DNA of 64,000 bases from Phymorhynchus buccinoides (Eukaryota > Mollusca > Gastropoda > Neogastropoda > Raphitomidae): positions 15,978,995-16,042,994 of the forward strand of contig CM065690.1 of the NCBI GenBank assembly GCA_017654935.2. Direction: 5' to 3'. Both the position numbers and the translations under genes were made by a program. This document shows positions 46,996-55,756 of this stretch, in pieces. The notes below the pieces were generated by a model. The model had not been told where the DNA came from. It did no database searches and was given only the letters and a program-made list of their open reading frames with translations. The number at the start of each line of letters is the position of its first letter. Position 1 is the stretch's first letter.

Positions 46996-47079
46996 TCCTA
47001 GTGATATGATCCAAATTACATTGTACAGAAAAAGAAAAAAAACACTTTAAAAGTATGGACCACATGTCAGTACCCAAAC

Positions 47080-47360
47080 CCTTTAAATCATTTCATAAAA
47101 AATCCTTGCGTACCTTTTCAACAAATGTTTTCACAGTTTAGACAAACCATAAATCATTTCATACAAAATCCTTGCGTACCTTTTCAACAAATGTTTTCAC
47201 AGTTTAGACAGACAAACCATAAATCATTTCAGACAAAATCCTTGCGTACCTTTTCAACAAATGTTTTCACAGTTTAGACAGACAAACCATAAATCATTTC
47301 ATACAAAATCCTTGCGTACCTTTTCAACAAATGCTTTCACAGTTTAGACAGACCAACCAT
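47080..47360. repeat. 70-bp tandem repeat (mirror of 16929-17204)
   Basis: ACAAATGTTTTCACAGTTTA recurs four times at about 70-bp spacing. Confidence 0.9.
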
Positions 47361-47385
47361 ATGGATAAAAACAACCCCTTAAAAA

Positions 47386-47865
47386 CCCTTTCACCGCCAG
47401 CCATATTTCAGCCAAAATGTTCCATTAAATTTACCTGGGTAGAGAACAAAAACCATCTGCAGTATTGGGGATTCTTCTGTGACATATAAAATAAGGTCTA
47501 TCCTTACTTCCCAAAACTAAGACAATAGGGTCTTTGGATTATAGACCCCAATTTGATGCCTTTTAAGCCGGCGACAGACTATGCGACTGCCTCATATGAC
47601 TCGATCATGTCGTGACGTAGATCAAATTTTGTTTCCCGCACAGAAGAGGTCACAAGCCATCTGACTCGATCAGTGAAATTTAGAACCCGCCCTATTCGGC
47701 CCTGTCACCTGACTGGTCCCGACTGAGTCAGACTGATCGAGAAGGATGGTATGCAAATGAGACCTGATCGAGTCACATGAAGCAGTCACATAGTCTGTCA
47801 CCGGCTTTAGTGTCATAGGTGTTAAATCACTGTGGTGCTAAAATGCGACTTTGGCGGTGGAAGGG
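47386..47865. mobile_element. piggyBac-like MITE with nested element (mirror of 16422-16901)
   Basis: CCCTTTCACCGCCAGCC start and TTGGCGGTGGAAGGG end; contains 47566-47806. Confidence 0.75.
47566..47806. mobile_element. Nested Harbinger-like MITE (mirror of 16481-16721)
   Basis: AGCCGGCGACAGACTATGCG and CATAGTCTGTCACCGGCT with TTA on both sides (47563-47565 and 47807-47809). Confidence 0.75.
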
Positions 47866-48693
47866 TTTTAAATTAAGATGAAGCGCAAACTCTTCCTAAA
47901 ATAAGCAGTCACACCAGAAAAAAGGTGATAAAAACAGACACAAAATAAAATCTTGTATCCTAGTGACAACAGCCCAGTAAGACACTACCTGTAGAAAAAA
48001 ATATTTAAAACATTCAAAAAGCATGGGGCCACAGAGAGATTATACCCCCAAAACCCTTTATATGAATTTCATCAAATATCCTTTAAAATGTATTTCAGTA
48101 AAATCGTTCACAGCATAGGACAGACAAACCAAAATTGAGGAAAAACATAACCCCTTAAGATGAAGAGCAAACCCTTCCTTGTAAAAATTAGCAGTTACAC
48201 CAAGAAAAATGACTGACACACACACACTGTATCCTTGCGACACTGTCCAGAATTCACCGACATACCTAAACAAAACAAAATTGAATATCTAAAAGTATGG
48301 ACCATACATGGGTTCCCCAAATCTTTATACAATTTCATCAAAATCCTTTCATCCATTTTGGAGTAAAGTTGTTCTCAGTACAGACTTCACAAACTCAAAG
48401 GACACGCATAATAATCTTTAAAGCTGAGGTACGTGACTTTAAAAATAAAATAACGATGAAGACATTTTTGATCAATATGTTAGTGTACTAATTAAAATGT
48501 GGTTTCAGCACAGACTTTTAATCCCCCCCCCCCCCCCCCCTCTTCCCCTCATCCCCATTCCTTAGGATAGGAATACATCATATCACATGATCTGGTGTTA
48601 GAATCTGTGCATTACCGTAACATGGAACATCGTATAGTCATACTTTCACAGCCGTCATGTTTCTGTATTAGTTGTGTGTATTTGAACAGAGTA

Positions 48694-49563
48694 CCGTAAT
48701 ATGCGGACTATAAGCCGCTACTTTCCCCCATGTCACGATAAATAAGTAGTCGTATGAAATATTTACCTCTGCGCATGCGCATTAGAACAGTTACTTATCT
48801 CACGTGATTACTACTAACCCTAACCCTAACCACGGAAAGAACCAAGAAATAGAGCAGGAGGGTGTAAATCTACATATTTGCAGAGAAATCGATGTACAAA
48901 GCCATGCACTTAGTTTCGTAATGATTCACAATGGCGGACAAACAAACAATTCTGATTGGCTACGCGGCTAGGACTACTTATCTCATAGAGGTAGCATATT
49001 CTCTTCACACCCCTCAACTTTGGCCCATGCGGCTTATGTACTGATGCGGCTTGTCTGTGGCTTTTCCCCTTCTACATTTATTAGTACCATTAAATCGGCT
49101 TCCAGCCACATTCTCCAGCCTATTTTGATCTTCATTGTAGCTCTCAAACTTGGTTTTAACTCTCAATAGCTTCAAATCCCATGTTTAAAATGCTTCAGAT
49201 TATTATATACTCTTGATGAATTGCAATTACAGTGGAACCTCCCTTATAAGACCTTCAAAAATCATCCAAAATTAGGTCTTATAAGGGAGGGGTCTTATAA
49301 GGGAGGTAATTTTAATACTTACAAAGAAGGGCAATGTCTCAGAGAAGTAGGTCTTATGTGGGAGGGAGTCTTATAATGGGAGGTCTTATAAGGGAGGTTC
49401 CACTGTATTTCAATAGGTTTTTTTCTTAAACTTTGTGAGCTATTTTGTGTGTAATTTTGTGTGCGACTTATAAACTGCTGCGGCTTATATAAATACCTGA
49501 TATTCTGTAAATTCGAGGGATGCGGCTAACATACAGGTGCGCCTTATAGTCCAAATTTGACGG
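48694..49563. mobile_element. Palindromic DNA transposon (mirror of 14434-15312)
   Basis: CCGTAATATGCGGACTATAA start, TTATAGTCCAAATTTGACGG end, TA flanks, with the pogo-like MITE 49230-49405 inside. A short CTAACCCTAACCCTAACC telomere-like tract lies at about 48813-48830. Confidence 0.65.
49230..49405. mobile_element. pogo/Tigger-like palindromic MITE (mirror of 14601-14776)
   Basis: CAGTGGAACCTCCCTTAT..ATAAGGGAGGTTCCACTG with TA flanks, nested in 48694-49563. Confidence 0.85.
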
Positions 49564-49780
49564 TATTTAGGCAGCATCGCATCACATTGGTGTAGTATAA
49601 AAAAATCCTTTCAAATGAGGCACAATAATAATGGAACATGAGTCGCTAGTTAGTTTCCGTATCAACTGCGTGCAATGAACAAAGAATATCGCGCGAAATA
49701 TCCCTGCAGAACTGGTCTCCCTTTTCCCCTGTGATCCTGGCATCTGCTGGAGTCTTGGCTCTCTGACTCTCACTGGTCAC

Positions 49781-49848
49781 TCAGTCCATTTTTTCGTTGA
49801 CCTGCCCACCGGAGATAGATTTCAGCACAGCTTCTATGCGCCGGAGAC
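49781..49848 (-). CDS. ACCS-like aminotransferase, last coding exon (right arm)
   Basis: Minus strand. The acceptor TTTTGTGCAG ends at 49849. Two bases complete a Gly codon split with the exon ending at 51173, then LRRIEAVLKSISGGQVNEKM, Asp and TGA (49781-49783). The length of 68 coding bases, phase and reading frame all agree with the preceding exon. The same exon is intact at 14138-14205 in the left arm. The encoded helix closes the C-terminal small domain of fold-type I aminotransferases. Confidence 0.8.
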
Positions 49849-49949
49849 CTGCACAAAAAAAAAAGACAAAGAAAAAGACGGGCAATCCATGTTAGAAAAA
49901 ACTTCAAAACTGAAAGGGGTTCCCGTAAAATGAAACTCTCAAATTTTAA

Positions 49950-50188
49950 CCCTTTCACCGCCAAAGTCGCATTTTAGCACCACAGTGATTTAACACGTAT
50001 GTCACTAAAAGGCATCAAATTGGGGTCTAGTATCCAAAGACCCTAATATCTTAGTTTTGGGAAGGAAGGTTAGGCCTTATTTTATATCTGTCACAGAAGA
50101 ATCCAGAATACTGCAGATGAATTTTGTTCTCTATCTAGGTCAAATTAATGGACATTTTTTTGCTGAAATATGGCTGGCGGTGAAAGGG
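49950..50188. mobile_element. piggyBac-like MITE (mirror of 13794-14031)
   Basis: CCCTTTCACCGCCA..TGGCGGTGAAAGGG with TTAA at both borders (49946-49949 and 50189-50192). It lies in the intron before the last coding exon. Confidence 0.85.
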
Positions 50189-50214
50189 TTAAGAGGGGTC
50201 GGAGTCACTATATA

Positions 50215-50690
50215 TTTTAGGGTGTCACAATAGGAATTGTTCGGAAATAATTTAAGGGGAGTAATTTCATGGTATGTAGGAGTTATCTTGCTTAATTCAA
50301 TCGGTCAAACAGAGGAAGTTACTCTACCATCAGGTAGATCCCCTGAGTCCTCACCTCGTGTGCTTGAGGAGACACACAGCATGCAGAACACAGTGCGTCA
50401 TTCTAAATTTGATGTAATTTATATTTTTACGTCACAGTTTGCAAGTTCTATCACGTTGTAGCAACTGGCCACCCCTTATTTTTCTACAAAATGTTTGCAA
50501 GTTGCTGACTCACATCCTGCGGTTTCAAACTGCGACGCCATTGTTGCATTGTTGCTATGGCATTTGACCGAGTAATGGAGGTAAACAACTCTAATTTTCA
50601 CGAAGTGCTCTCCCCTAGTTTTTTCTCTCCGAAAATCGTCTATTGATGCAGAAATGCTTTTTTCATGCTGTAAAACTGAGTTGTAGTGCA
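50215..50690 (-). repeat. About 420-bp dispersed repeat, class unknown (mirror of 13360-13760)
   Basis: Shares TCGGAAATAATTTAAGGGGA, TTGCAAGTTGCTGACTCACA and ACTCTAATTTTCACGAAGTG with the other copies. Confidence 0.6.
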
Positions 50691-50939
50691 CACTGGAAAA
50701 CAGTTCTTCATGTGACAATTTACAATGTTTTTTTGCGACTCACCGGCCTGAAATCCAGTGCAGCAGATGGGAGTATTGACCGTCAAGAGATCCATATAAA
50801 ATATAAACAAATATTGTGCATGAAAATTGACCATGCTTTTAAATCATAATGACATTCGAAGGGTTTGCAAGATTTTTTTGAAGAAAGCGGGAATGCTGCC
50901 AGTTAAACAAATCACCATGTTCCCAACCATTCCATGCTC

Positions 50940-51167
50940 TGACCTTCCAGCATGTGCTTGCTGGAGGTGAATTTGATGCGGAACTTCTCCTCCGAAATCG
51001 GAATGTGTCGGCTGTACGCTGCAAGGAGGCCAGCGAAAACTGAAAACCGGACATATACGTATCATACCCATTATGGCCATATGGCTTGGGAACGCAGAAG
51101 AAGAAGAAAAAGATGCGGAACCATCCCAGAGTGGCTCAGTAGCTCTGTAATGGTGACTAATCTAGGA
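50940..51167 (-). pseudogene. Decayed partial duplicate of the penultimate aminotransferase exon, split by a SINE
   Basis: With 50985-51111 and one target duplication removed, the minus strand matches the 3' half of exon 51173-51326: SY, stop, ATLGWFRIKFTSSKHMLEG, then GTCAGA. A TGC to TGA change puts a stop where the true exon has Cys (SYCATPGWFR). It lies just downstream of the true exon. The left arm lacks it, so it arose or was lost after the arms diverged. As an exon it would end translation early, so it is presumably not used. Confidence 0.75.
50985..51111 (+). mobile_element. 127-bp SINE with exact 10-bp target duplication
   Basis: GATGCGGAAC at 50975-50984 and 51112-51121 brackets the element. 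It starts TTCTCCTCCGAAATCGG and ends GGGAACGCAGAAGAAGAAGA + AAA. These borders define the full length of the family also seen at 17291 and 46870. The GGGAACGCAGAAGAAG end is shared with the 3' end of the LINE relic at about 44140-44165. Confidence 0.9.
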
Positions 51168-51172
51168 TTTAC

Positions 51173-51326
51173 CTTCCAGCACGTTGTGCTCGCTGGAGGC
51201 GAAGATGATGCGGAACCACCCTGGCGTGGCGCAGTAGCTCTGCTTTCCCGGCATGGTGTAGACCTTGGCTTCCATGAACTTCAGGAACAGCTCCTCTTCC
51301 GCCTTGAACGTCTGCTCCGACATGAA
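51173..51326 (-). CDS. ACCS-like aminotransferase, penultimate coding exon (right arm)
   Basis: A 154-base exon on the minus strand. Acceptor CAG is at 51327-51329 (upstream a long G run rather than pyrimidines) and donor GAAG|GTAAAT at 51172. It encodes FMSEQTFKAEEELFLKFMEA, KVYTMPGKQSYCATPGWFR, IIFASSEHNVLE. The block AEEELFLKF..KVY..PG..SYC..PGWFRIIFA corresponds to the C-terminal small domain of ACC synthase-like PLP enzymes, and the Arg of GWFR is the conserved substrate-carboxylate ligand of fold-type I aminotransferases. It joins the previous exon in phase 0 and the next in phase 1. Which reaction it catalyses cannot be told: animal ACCS proteins are not established ACC synthases. Kynurenine or alanine aminotransferase-like enzymes are less good matches by eye. 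Confidence 0.8.
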
Positions 51327-51330
51327 CTGA

Positions 51331-51350
51331 ACCCCCCCCCCCCCCCCCCC
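51331..51350. repeat. Poly-C tract at the splice acceptor
   Basis: C run (G run on the coding strand) directly upstream of the exon 51326 acceptor. The left arm has a T run instead at 12611-12619. Confidence 0.8.
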
Positions 51351-51385
51351 CACCCACACACATTACAAGATGGCGCAGCCATATG

Positions 51386-51685
51386 TTGTTGTTGGCTTAA
51401 AGACTCCAGGGATCATCCCAACAGCCAAAGCACTTGAACACTATGGCACAAATACACCAGCTAGGGACGAGAACGTTACGTGTGTGACCGTTTTTGATTA
51501 CCCCGCAACGTGGGCAGCCACACTCCAACTGCGAAGGATTTTAGACTGATGATGCTATGGCAGGAGCTTGTCATGGCTTAAGACAATCACTGTACAATAA
51601 TTCAGAGCATAACAACATTTTGATGTAGCCTTGCCGTTCTAGCTTATGTCAACTGGTCTGACACAGCCTCATGCCAAGGCGTGCA
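51386..51685 (-). mobile_element. 300-bp SINE, right arm only, with 10-bp target duplication
   Basis: CAGCCATATG at 51376-51385 and 51686-51695 flanks the element. The tail, read on the minus strand, is AAGCCAACAACAA. The body matches 20203-20505. The left arm has an uninterrupted site near 12575-12590 (GATGGCTGCGCCATC region). It lies in the intron upstream of exon 51326. Confidence 0.88.
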
Positions 51686-51711
51686 CAGCCATATGAACAG
51701 TACTCCCAGTG

Positions 51712-51930
51712 AAGGGCCTGCGACACTACATACGATTTTGTGTCAATGCGATGCGATTGTGACGATGCGTGTCATGATTCGCGTGAAATTCAAGTATTGG
51801 GTCTACTTGAGTATATTATAGAGCGAAAGTAGTAAGAATTAGTTTTAGATGGAAGTATTTCACGTGAATCATAGAATCGCATCGTCACAATCGCATCGCA
51901 CTGACAGAATATTATGTAATGTAGCAGGCC
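51712..51930. mobile_element. About 220-bp palindromic MITE
   Basis: GGGCCTGCGACACTACATAC and GTAATGTAGCAGGCCC-type ends, with AATGCGATGCGATTGTGACG and CGTCACAATCGCATCGCA inside. The left counterpart 11935-12556 carries a LINE insertion that is absent here. Nothing is recognised in 51931-52757. Confidence 0.75.
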
Positions 51931-52757
51931 CTATACTGATGAAAGGCAATTAAGGGAGATCATTTTTGAACCTTGGGTCATTGGGCTTTTTTTGGTGTTA
52001 AAAATATTCCTGTATCGGCATGGCAATACCCAGAAGTTTATAATTTTACGAGAAAAAACAATTCCTTGGATTACTTTTTGTCGCTGTACCAACTTTGGTC
52101 GGAAATCCATGCGAAAAGCGCACGGATCAGACTTGCTTTAAGTCCCCATCCAAAGGACTAGACATTCAGTTCGATTTTCCCGTTGCCGAACTGGAAAGAA
52201 AGGGCAAGTCTGGGGTTCGAAACCGGGTCACTCATGCATTTAATTGGCAGGCGAACGTCTTAACCACTCTTGCCACCCTTCTTCTTAGTTAATGTCCATA
52301 ATTTTATCTTCTTCTTCATCGATCACTTAGCTTCCTGTCAATTATGAGCAGAGCTGCCGCTATGCGCCTAATTAAGAACTAGTTAGGCCCAGCATGTCCG
52401 TCTTCTGCTGGAGAAAAATCTTTGTAAGAATTTCTTGAAAAAAAAGCAGAAGAATGGACCGGTTACTAGGCAGAAAGTTAGTAGATGACAGTATAAAGCA
52501 AAGGGGAAAGGCAGAGTGACGTCATATAAAGTCACAAGCACAGAACTTCCAGAAGGTGAGGGAACTATCTGTTCGAAAGACACCCCACTTCCCATCTGGA
52601 GAGGTGAGAGAGGGAGAGACTCGTGGAGGGGGCGGGGTCGTCCAGCTCCCCGTATGGAGGCACGAGGCATAGGCCAATAGCTAAACAAGGACTGTATATA
52701 ATGCTCTCTCAGACAATGACGATATTTACAATAGAAACCAAGAAGAAGAAAAATCTG

Positions 52758-52875
52758 ATTAACGTTCTAGGGACTGGAACAGTCACATGTGGGACATTAA
52801 TAGATATAATGATGGTGGGACGATCCTGGAGGTACTGCAACGCCAGGGAAGTTAGTTTTTTAAATTTTAAACAAT
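52758..52875 (-). repeat. U2-like dispersed repeat
   Basis: Reverse complement reads CCTGGCGTTGCAGTACCTCC + AGGATCGTCCCACC, one base different from the U2 stem-loop IV sequence over its core, then the module ATGTCCCACATGTGACTG and CCCTAGAACGTTAATC. Confidence 0.65.
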
Positions 52876-52939
52876 ATGCTTTCGTTAATAAATCTGATGA
52901 TGTTGCAACATAAATAAAGCTATAAATAAAGGCACCAGT

Positions 52940-53107
52940 CGAGTGGAACCTCCCTTATATTAAAGACCTCCCATTATAAGACTCCCTCCCACATAAGACC
53001 TACTTCTCTGACCCATTGCCCTTCTTTGTAAAGTAATAAAATTACCTCCCTTATCAAAGACCCCATTTTGGATGATTTTCGAAGGTCTTATAAGGGAGGT
53101 TCCACTG
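52940..53107. mobile_element. pogo/Tigger-like palindromic MITE
   Basis: Slightly decayed left end AGTGGAACCTCCCTTATATT, good right end AGGGAGGTTCCACTG. The target dinucleotide on the right is TA. Confidence 0.75.
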
Positions 53108-53154
53108 TACTACATACCTTGGCTATTGTTTCAATCAATATCTTTATCGATTAA

Positions 53155-53240
53155 AAAGTTGGGACTTTCCTGGTATTGCAGTACCTCCAGGATCGTCCCG
53201 CCATCTTTATAGTTAATAATGTCCCACATGTGTACCAGTA
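53155..53240 (+). repeat. U2-like dispersed repeat, best U2 match
   Basis: Positions 53169-53192 (CCTGGTATTGCAGTACC + TCCAGGA) are 24 consecutive bases identical to stem-loop IV of U2 snRNA as I recall it, followed by TCGTCCCGCCATC. Other copies differ at a few bases, and some hold a duplicated GCCTCCGGGCATT segment in the loop. Confidence 0.7.
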
Positions 53241-53627
53241 CAATAGAACTTCCCTTATATAAAGACCTCCCATTATAAGACTCCCTCCCACACAAGACCT
53301 ACTTCTCGAGACATTGCTCTTCTTTGTAAAGTATTAAAATTACCTCCCTTATAGGTCTTATACAGTGGAACCTCCCTTATAAGACTCCCTCCCACATAAG
53401 ACCTACTTCTCTGACCCATTGCCCTTCTCATTTGTAAAGTAATAAAATTACCTCCCTTACAAGACCCCATTTTGGATGATTTTTGAAGGTCTTATACAGT
53501 GGAACCTCCCTTATAAAACCTCCCATTATAAGACTCCCTCCCACATAAGACCTACTTCTCTGAGACATTGCCCTTCTTTGTAAAGTATTAAAATTACTTC
53601 CCTTATAAGACCCCATTTTGGATGATG
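53241..53627. mobile_element. Chain of three pogo-like MITEs nested end to end
   Basis: Left ends at 53241 (decayed CAATAGAACTTCCC), 53363 and 53497 (both CAGTGGAACCTCCCTTAT). Each upstream copy stops at GGTCTTA-TA, exactly where a TA lies in its right inverted repeat (GGTCTTATAAGGGAGG), and the next copy starts. This fits insertion of one copy into the TA in the terminal repeat of another, with the distal remnants later lost. Confidence 0.7.
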
Positions 53628-53639
53628 AAATTATGATGA

Positions 53640-53780
53640 TGAAATTCTGCTTAACGTCCTCCGGTCTGGAACAGACTACATATGGGACATTAGTATAATA
53701 TAAAGATGGTGGGATCGATCCTGGAGGCAATGCCCGGAGGCAGTGCAACACCAGGAAAGTCCCGAATTTTTAACAATACA
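53640..53780 (-). repeat. U2-like dispersed repeat
   Basis: TTAACGTCCTCCGGTCTGGA, ACATATGGGACATTAGTAT, GATCCTGGAGGCAATGCCC and GCAACACCAGGAAAGTCCCG: a full-length copy of about 130 bp on the minus strand. Confidence 0.65.
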
Positions 53781-53919
53781 GATGTGTATGAAAACAAACT
53801 TTTGGATGGTTTTTGAAGGTCGCAGGCATGAAAACTACTGTTAAAAAAAAAAGAGTAGATTTTTTTCAGCCGAGAAATCCTTCCACCTGGATTTTCAGCT
53901 AACGTCAGAAGTTTTGTTT

Positions 53920-53962
53920 TGGGCGGGGGTGGGGGTGGGGGTGGGGGGGGGGGGGGGGGGGG
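53920..53962. repeat. G-rich simple repeat
   Basis: (GGGGGT)n passing into a G run. The polyglycine start of the open frame 53919-54245 is only this tract. 53963-54222 is intron sequence with a CAGTGGAACCTCCCGCATGA motif, related only at its end to the pogo-like family. Confidence 0.8.
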
Positions 53963-54222
53963 GTGTTCAAGTACTCATTTCACAGCATTTCACATCCTAC
54001 TTCGCCTTCCAACTGACAAGTCCAACTCGATACATGCGTTCTCGGCGGACGCCATCTTGGAAATGACAACGGCGGAAGAACAAAAAGGCGCGTGTTCTTT
54101 TCAAGATAATTTTGGTTCGGTTTTTCGGGGGTTTTCCCGGCGGAGATCGCTCGATTTCGATAAAAAAATCGACGGAGATGGCGGAGCTGTTTTCATGCGG
54201 GAGGTTCCACTGTACTACATAC

Positions 54223-54365
54223 CTTGGAGAAGTCAGCCCAGATGAAGATGCCGGCTTTGGTGGGGTGGACGGGCACGCCCATCTTGGTCAGCTTGGCGCA
54301 GGCCGCCTGGAAGATGACCGCCAACCGCCTGTGGAAGGTGGGGAAGTAGACCTCGTCCAGCCATT
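54223..54365 (-). CDS. ACCS-like aminotransferase, third-last coding exon (right arm)
   Basis: Minus strand, 143 bases if the acceptor TTCTCTCTTTGTCCAG next to 54365 is used; donor AAG|GTATGT at 54222. It encodes EWLDEVYFPTFHRRLAVIFQ, AACAKLTKMGVPVHPTKAGI, FIWADFSK (first codon split 1/2). It fits the ACCS/ACC synthase segment DWI..V..P..H.RL........L..LGI......GFFIW.DL.K, which precedes the small-domain block in the next exon. Phase 0 to exon 51326. The first 57 bases of this exon plus 45 bases of acceptor-side intron are repeated upstream (54309-54778), all in the same frame, so alternative acceptors exist. Confidence 0.8.
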
Positions 54366-54778
54366 CTGGACAAAGAGAGAACCAGGTATGATACTTTAAA
54401 GGTGGACCCTGGAAGATGACCGCCAACCGCCTGTGGAAGGTGGGGAAGTAGACCTCGTCCAGCCACCCTGGACAAAGAGAGAACCAGGTATGATACTTTA
54501 AAGGGGGACCCTGGAAGATGACCGCCAACCGCCTGTGGAAGGTGGGGAAGTAGACCTCGTCCAGCCATTCTGGACAAAGAGAGAACCAGGTATGATACTT
54601 TAAAGGTGGACCCTGGAAGATGACCGCCAACCGCCTGTGGAAGGTGGGGAAGTAGACCTCGTCCAGCCATTCTGGACAAAGAGAGAACCAGGTATGATAC
54701 TTTAAAGGTGGACCCTGGAAGATGACCGCCAACCGCCTGTGGAAGGTGGGGAAGTAGACCTCGTCCAGCCACTCTGTG
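54309..54778 (-). repeat. 102-bp in-frame exon/acceptor tandem array, 5 copies
   Basis: Units start at 54309, 54411, 54513, 54615 and 54717, exactly 102 bp apart and nearly identical. On the minus strand each has the start of the exon (EWLDEVYFPTFHRRLAVIFQ) followed by sequence that reads GPPLKYHTWFSLCP in frame and also contains the pyrimidine-rich acceptor TGGTTCTCTCTTTGTCCAG. The copy farthest upstream is preceded by GTGGGATAAGAACACAG instead. Because 102 is a multiple of 3 and there are no stops, the array is one open frame of 34-residue repeats. Only the copy at 54309 continues into the rest of the exon. Confidence 0.9.
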
Positions 54779-55290
54779 TTCTTATCCCACACAGAAGGCG
54801 CATGCAGGCAGACACTGACGCTTGCATGCTCACGCACACACACACGCTCACGCTCACACTCACACACACACACTGTACGTAGAGAGGCACAGATGTAACA
54901 CATTCACCTTGTATACAATAAACCCCGAGTTCGAACCAGTTTGCAGGGGACTTTTCCTCTCACTCTACACTAGGCCTTACGGTCTGAACGCAGTCTTTCG
55001 GATGAGATGATAAACCGAGGCCATGTGTGTCCATGCACTTAGCACACGCTAAACCCAGTGGCAACGAAAAAGTTGTCATTTGCTCAAAAATTGAACCCCC
55101 CCCTTCTTTCCTCATCAGTCACACAAAAATCGCATGCCCCCCCCAAAAAAGGGTGGCGCGCCTCTGGCTGCGACGCGCTGTCCAGGTGGGAGTAACCCGA
55201 ATTTCACAGAGACGCCTCTGTGACTATAAAGTACCAAACACCCCCAAAAATCCCACCACCAATACATAAATTGACCTTGAAAAGCAATCC
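54779..55290. other. No gene seen; CA/GT microsatellite at 54822-54875
   Basis: Intron or upstream sequence with a short CA/CTCA microsatellite. The mirror is 8100-8600. The frame of 54193-54903 beyond the array reads low-complexity VCVCECERERVCV and is not coding. Confidence 0.5.
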
Positions 55291-55715
55291 TACCGTGGAT
55301 AGACGATTTTCGGAAAAAAAACTAGGGGAGACCACTTCGTGAAAATTAGAGTTAGAAATTTGACTTACTCGGTCAAAACCATAGCAAACATAGCAGCCAT
55401 GGCATCGAAGCTTGAAACCACAGGATGCGAGTCAGCGACTTGCAAACATTTTTTTTTTTAGAAAAATGAGGGGCGGCCAGTATATCCACAAACTGATGGA
55501 ATTTGCAAAATGTGACGTAAAAATATAAATGACATCAATTTTAGAATGACGCACGGTGTTCTAAGTGATGCAAGTCTACTCAAACACACGCGAGGCAAGA
55601 GCTGATGGTAGAGCCGGTAACTTCCCCTGTTTGACCGATTGAATTAGGCAAGATCACTCCCACAAGCCATGAAATTACTCCCCTTAATTATTTCCGAACA
55701 ATTCCTATTTCCCCA
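55290..55715 (+). repeat. About 420-bp dispersed repeat, class unknown (mirror of 7650-8100)
   Basis: CACTTCGTGAAAATTAGAGT, GAGTCAGCGACTTGCAAACA, CTCCCCTTAATTATTTCCGA: same family as 13360-13760, here directly next to the satellite. Confidence 0.65.
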
Positions 55716-55756
55716 CCCCCAATGCCTAAAACAACCCACCAAAAAACAACAACCCA

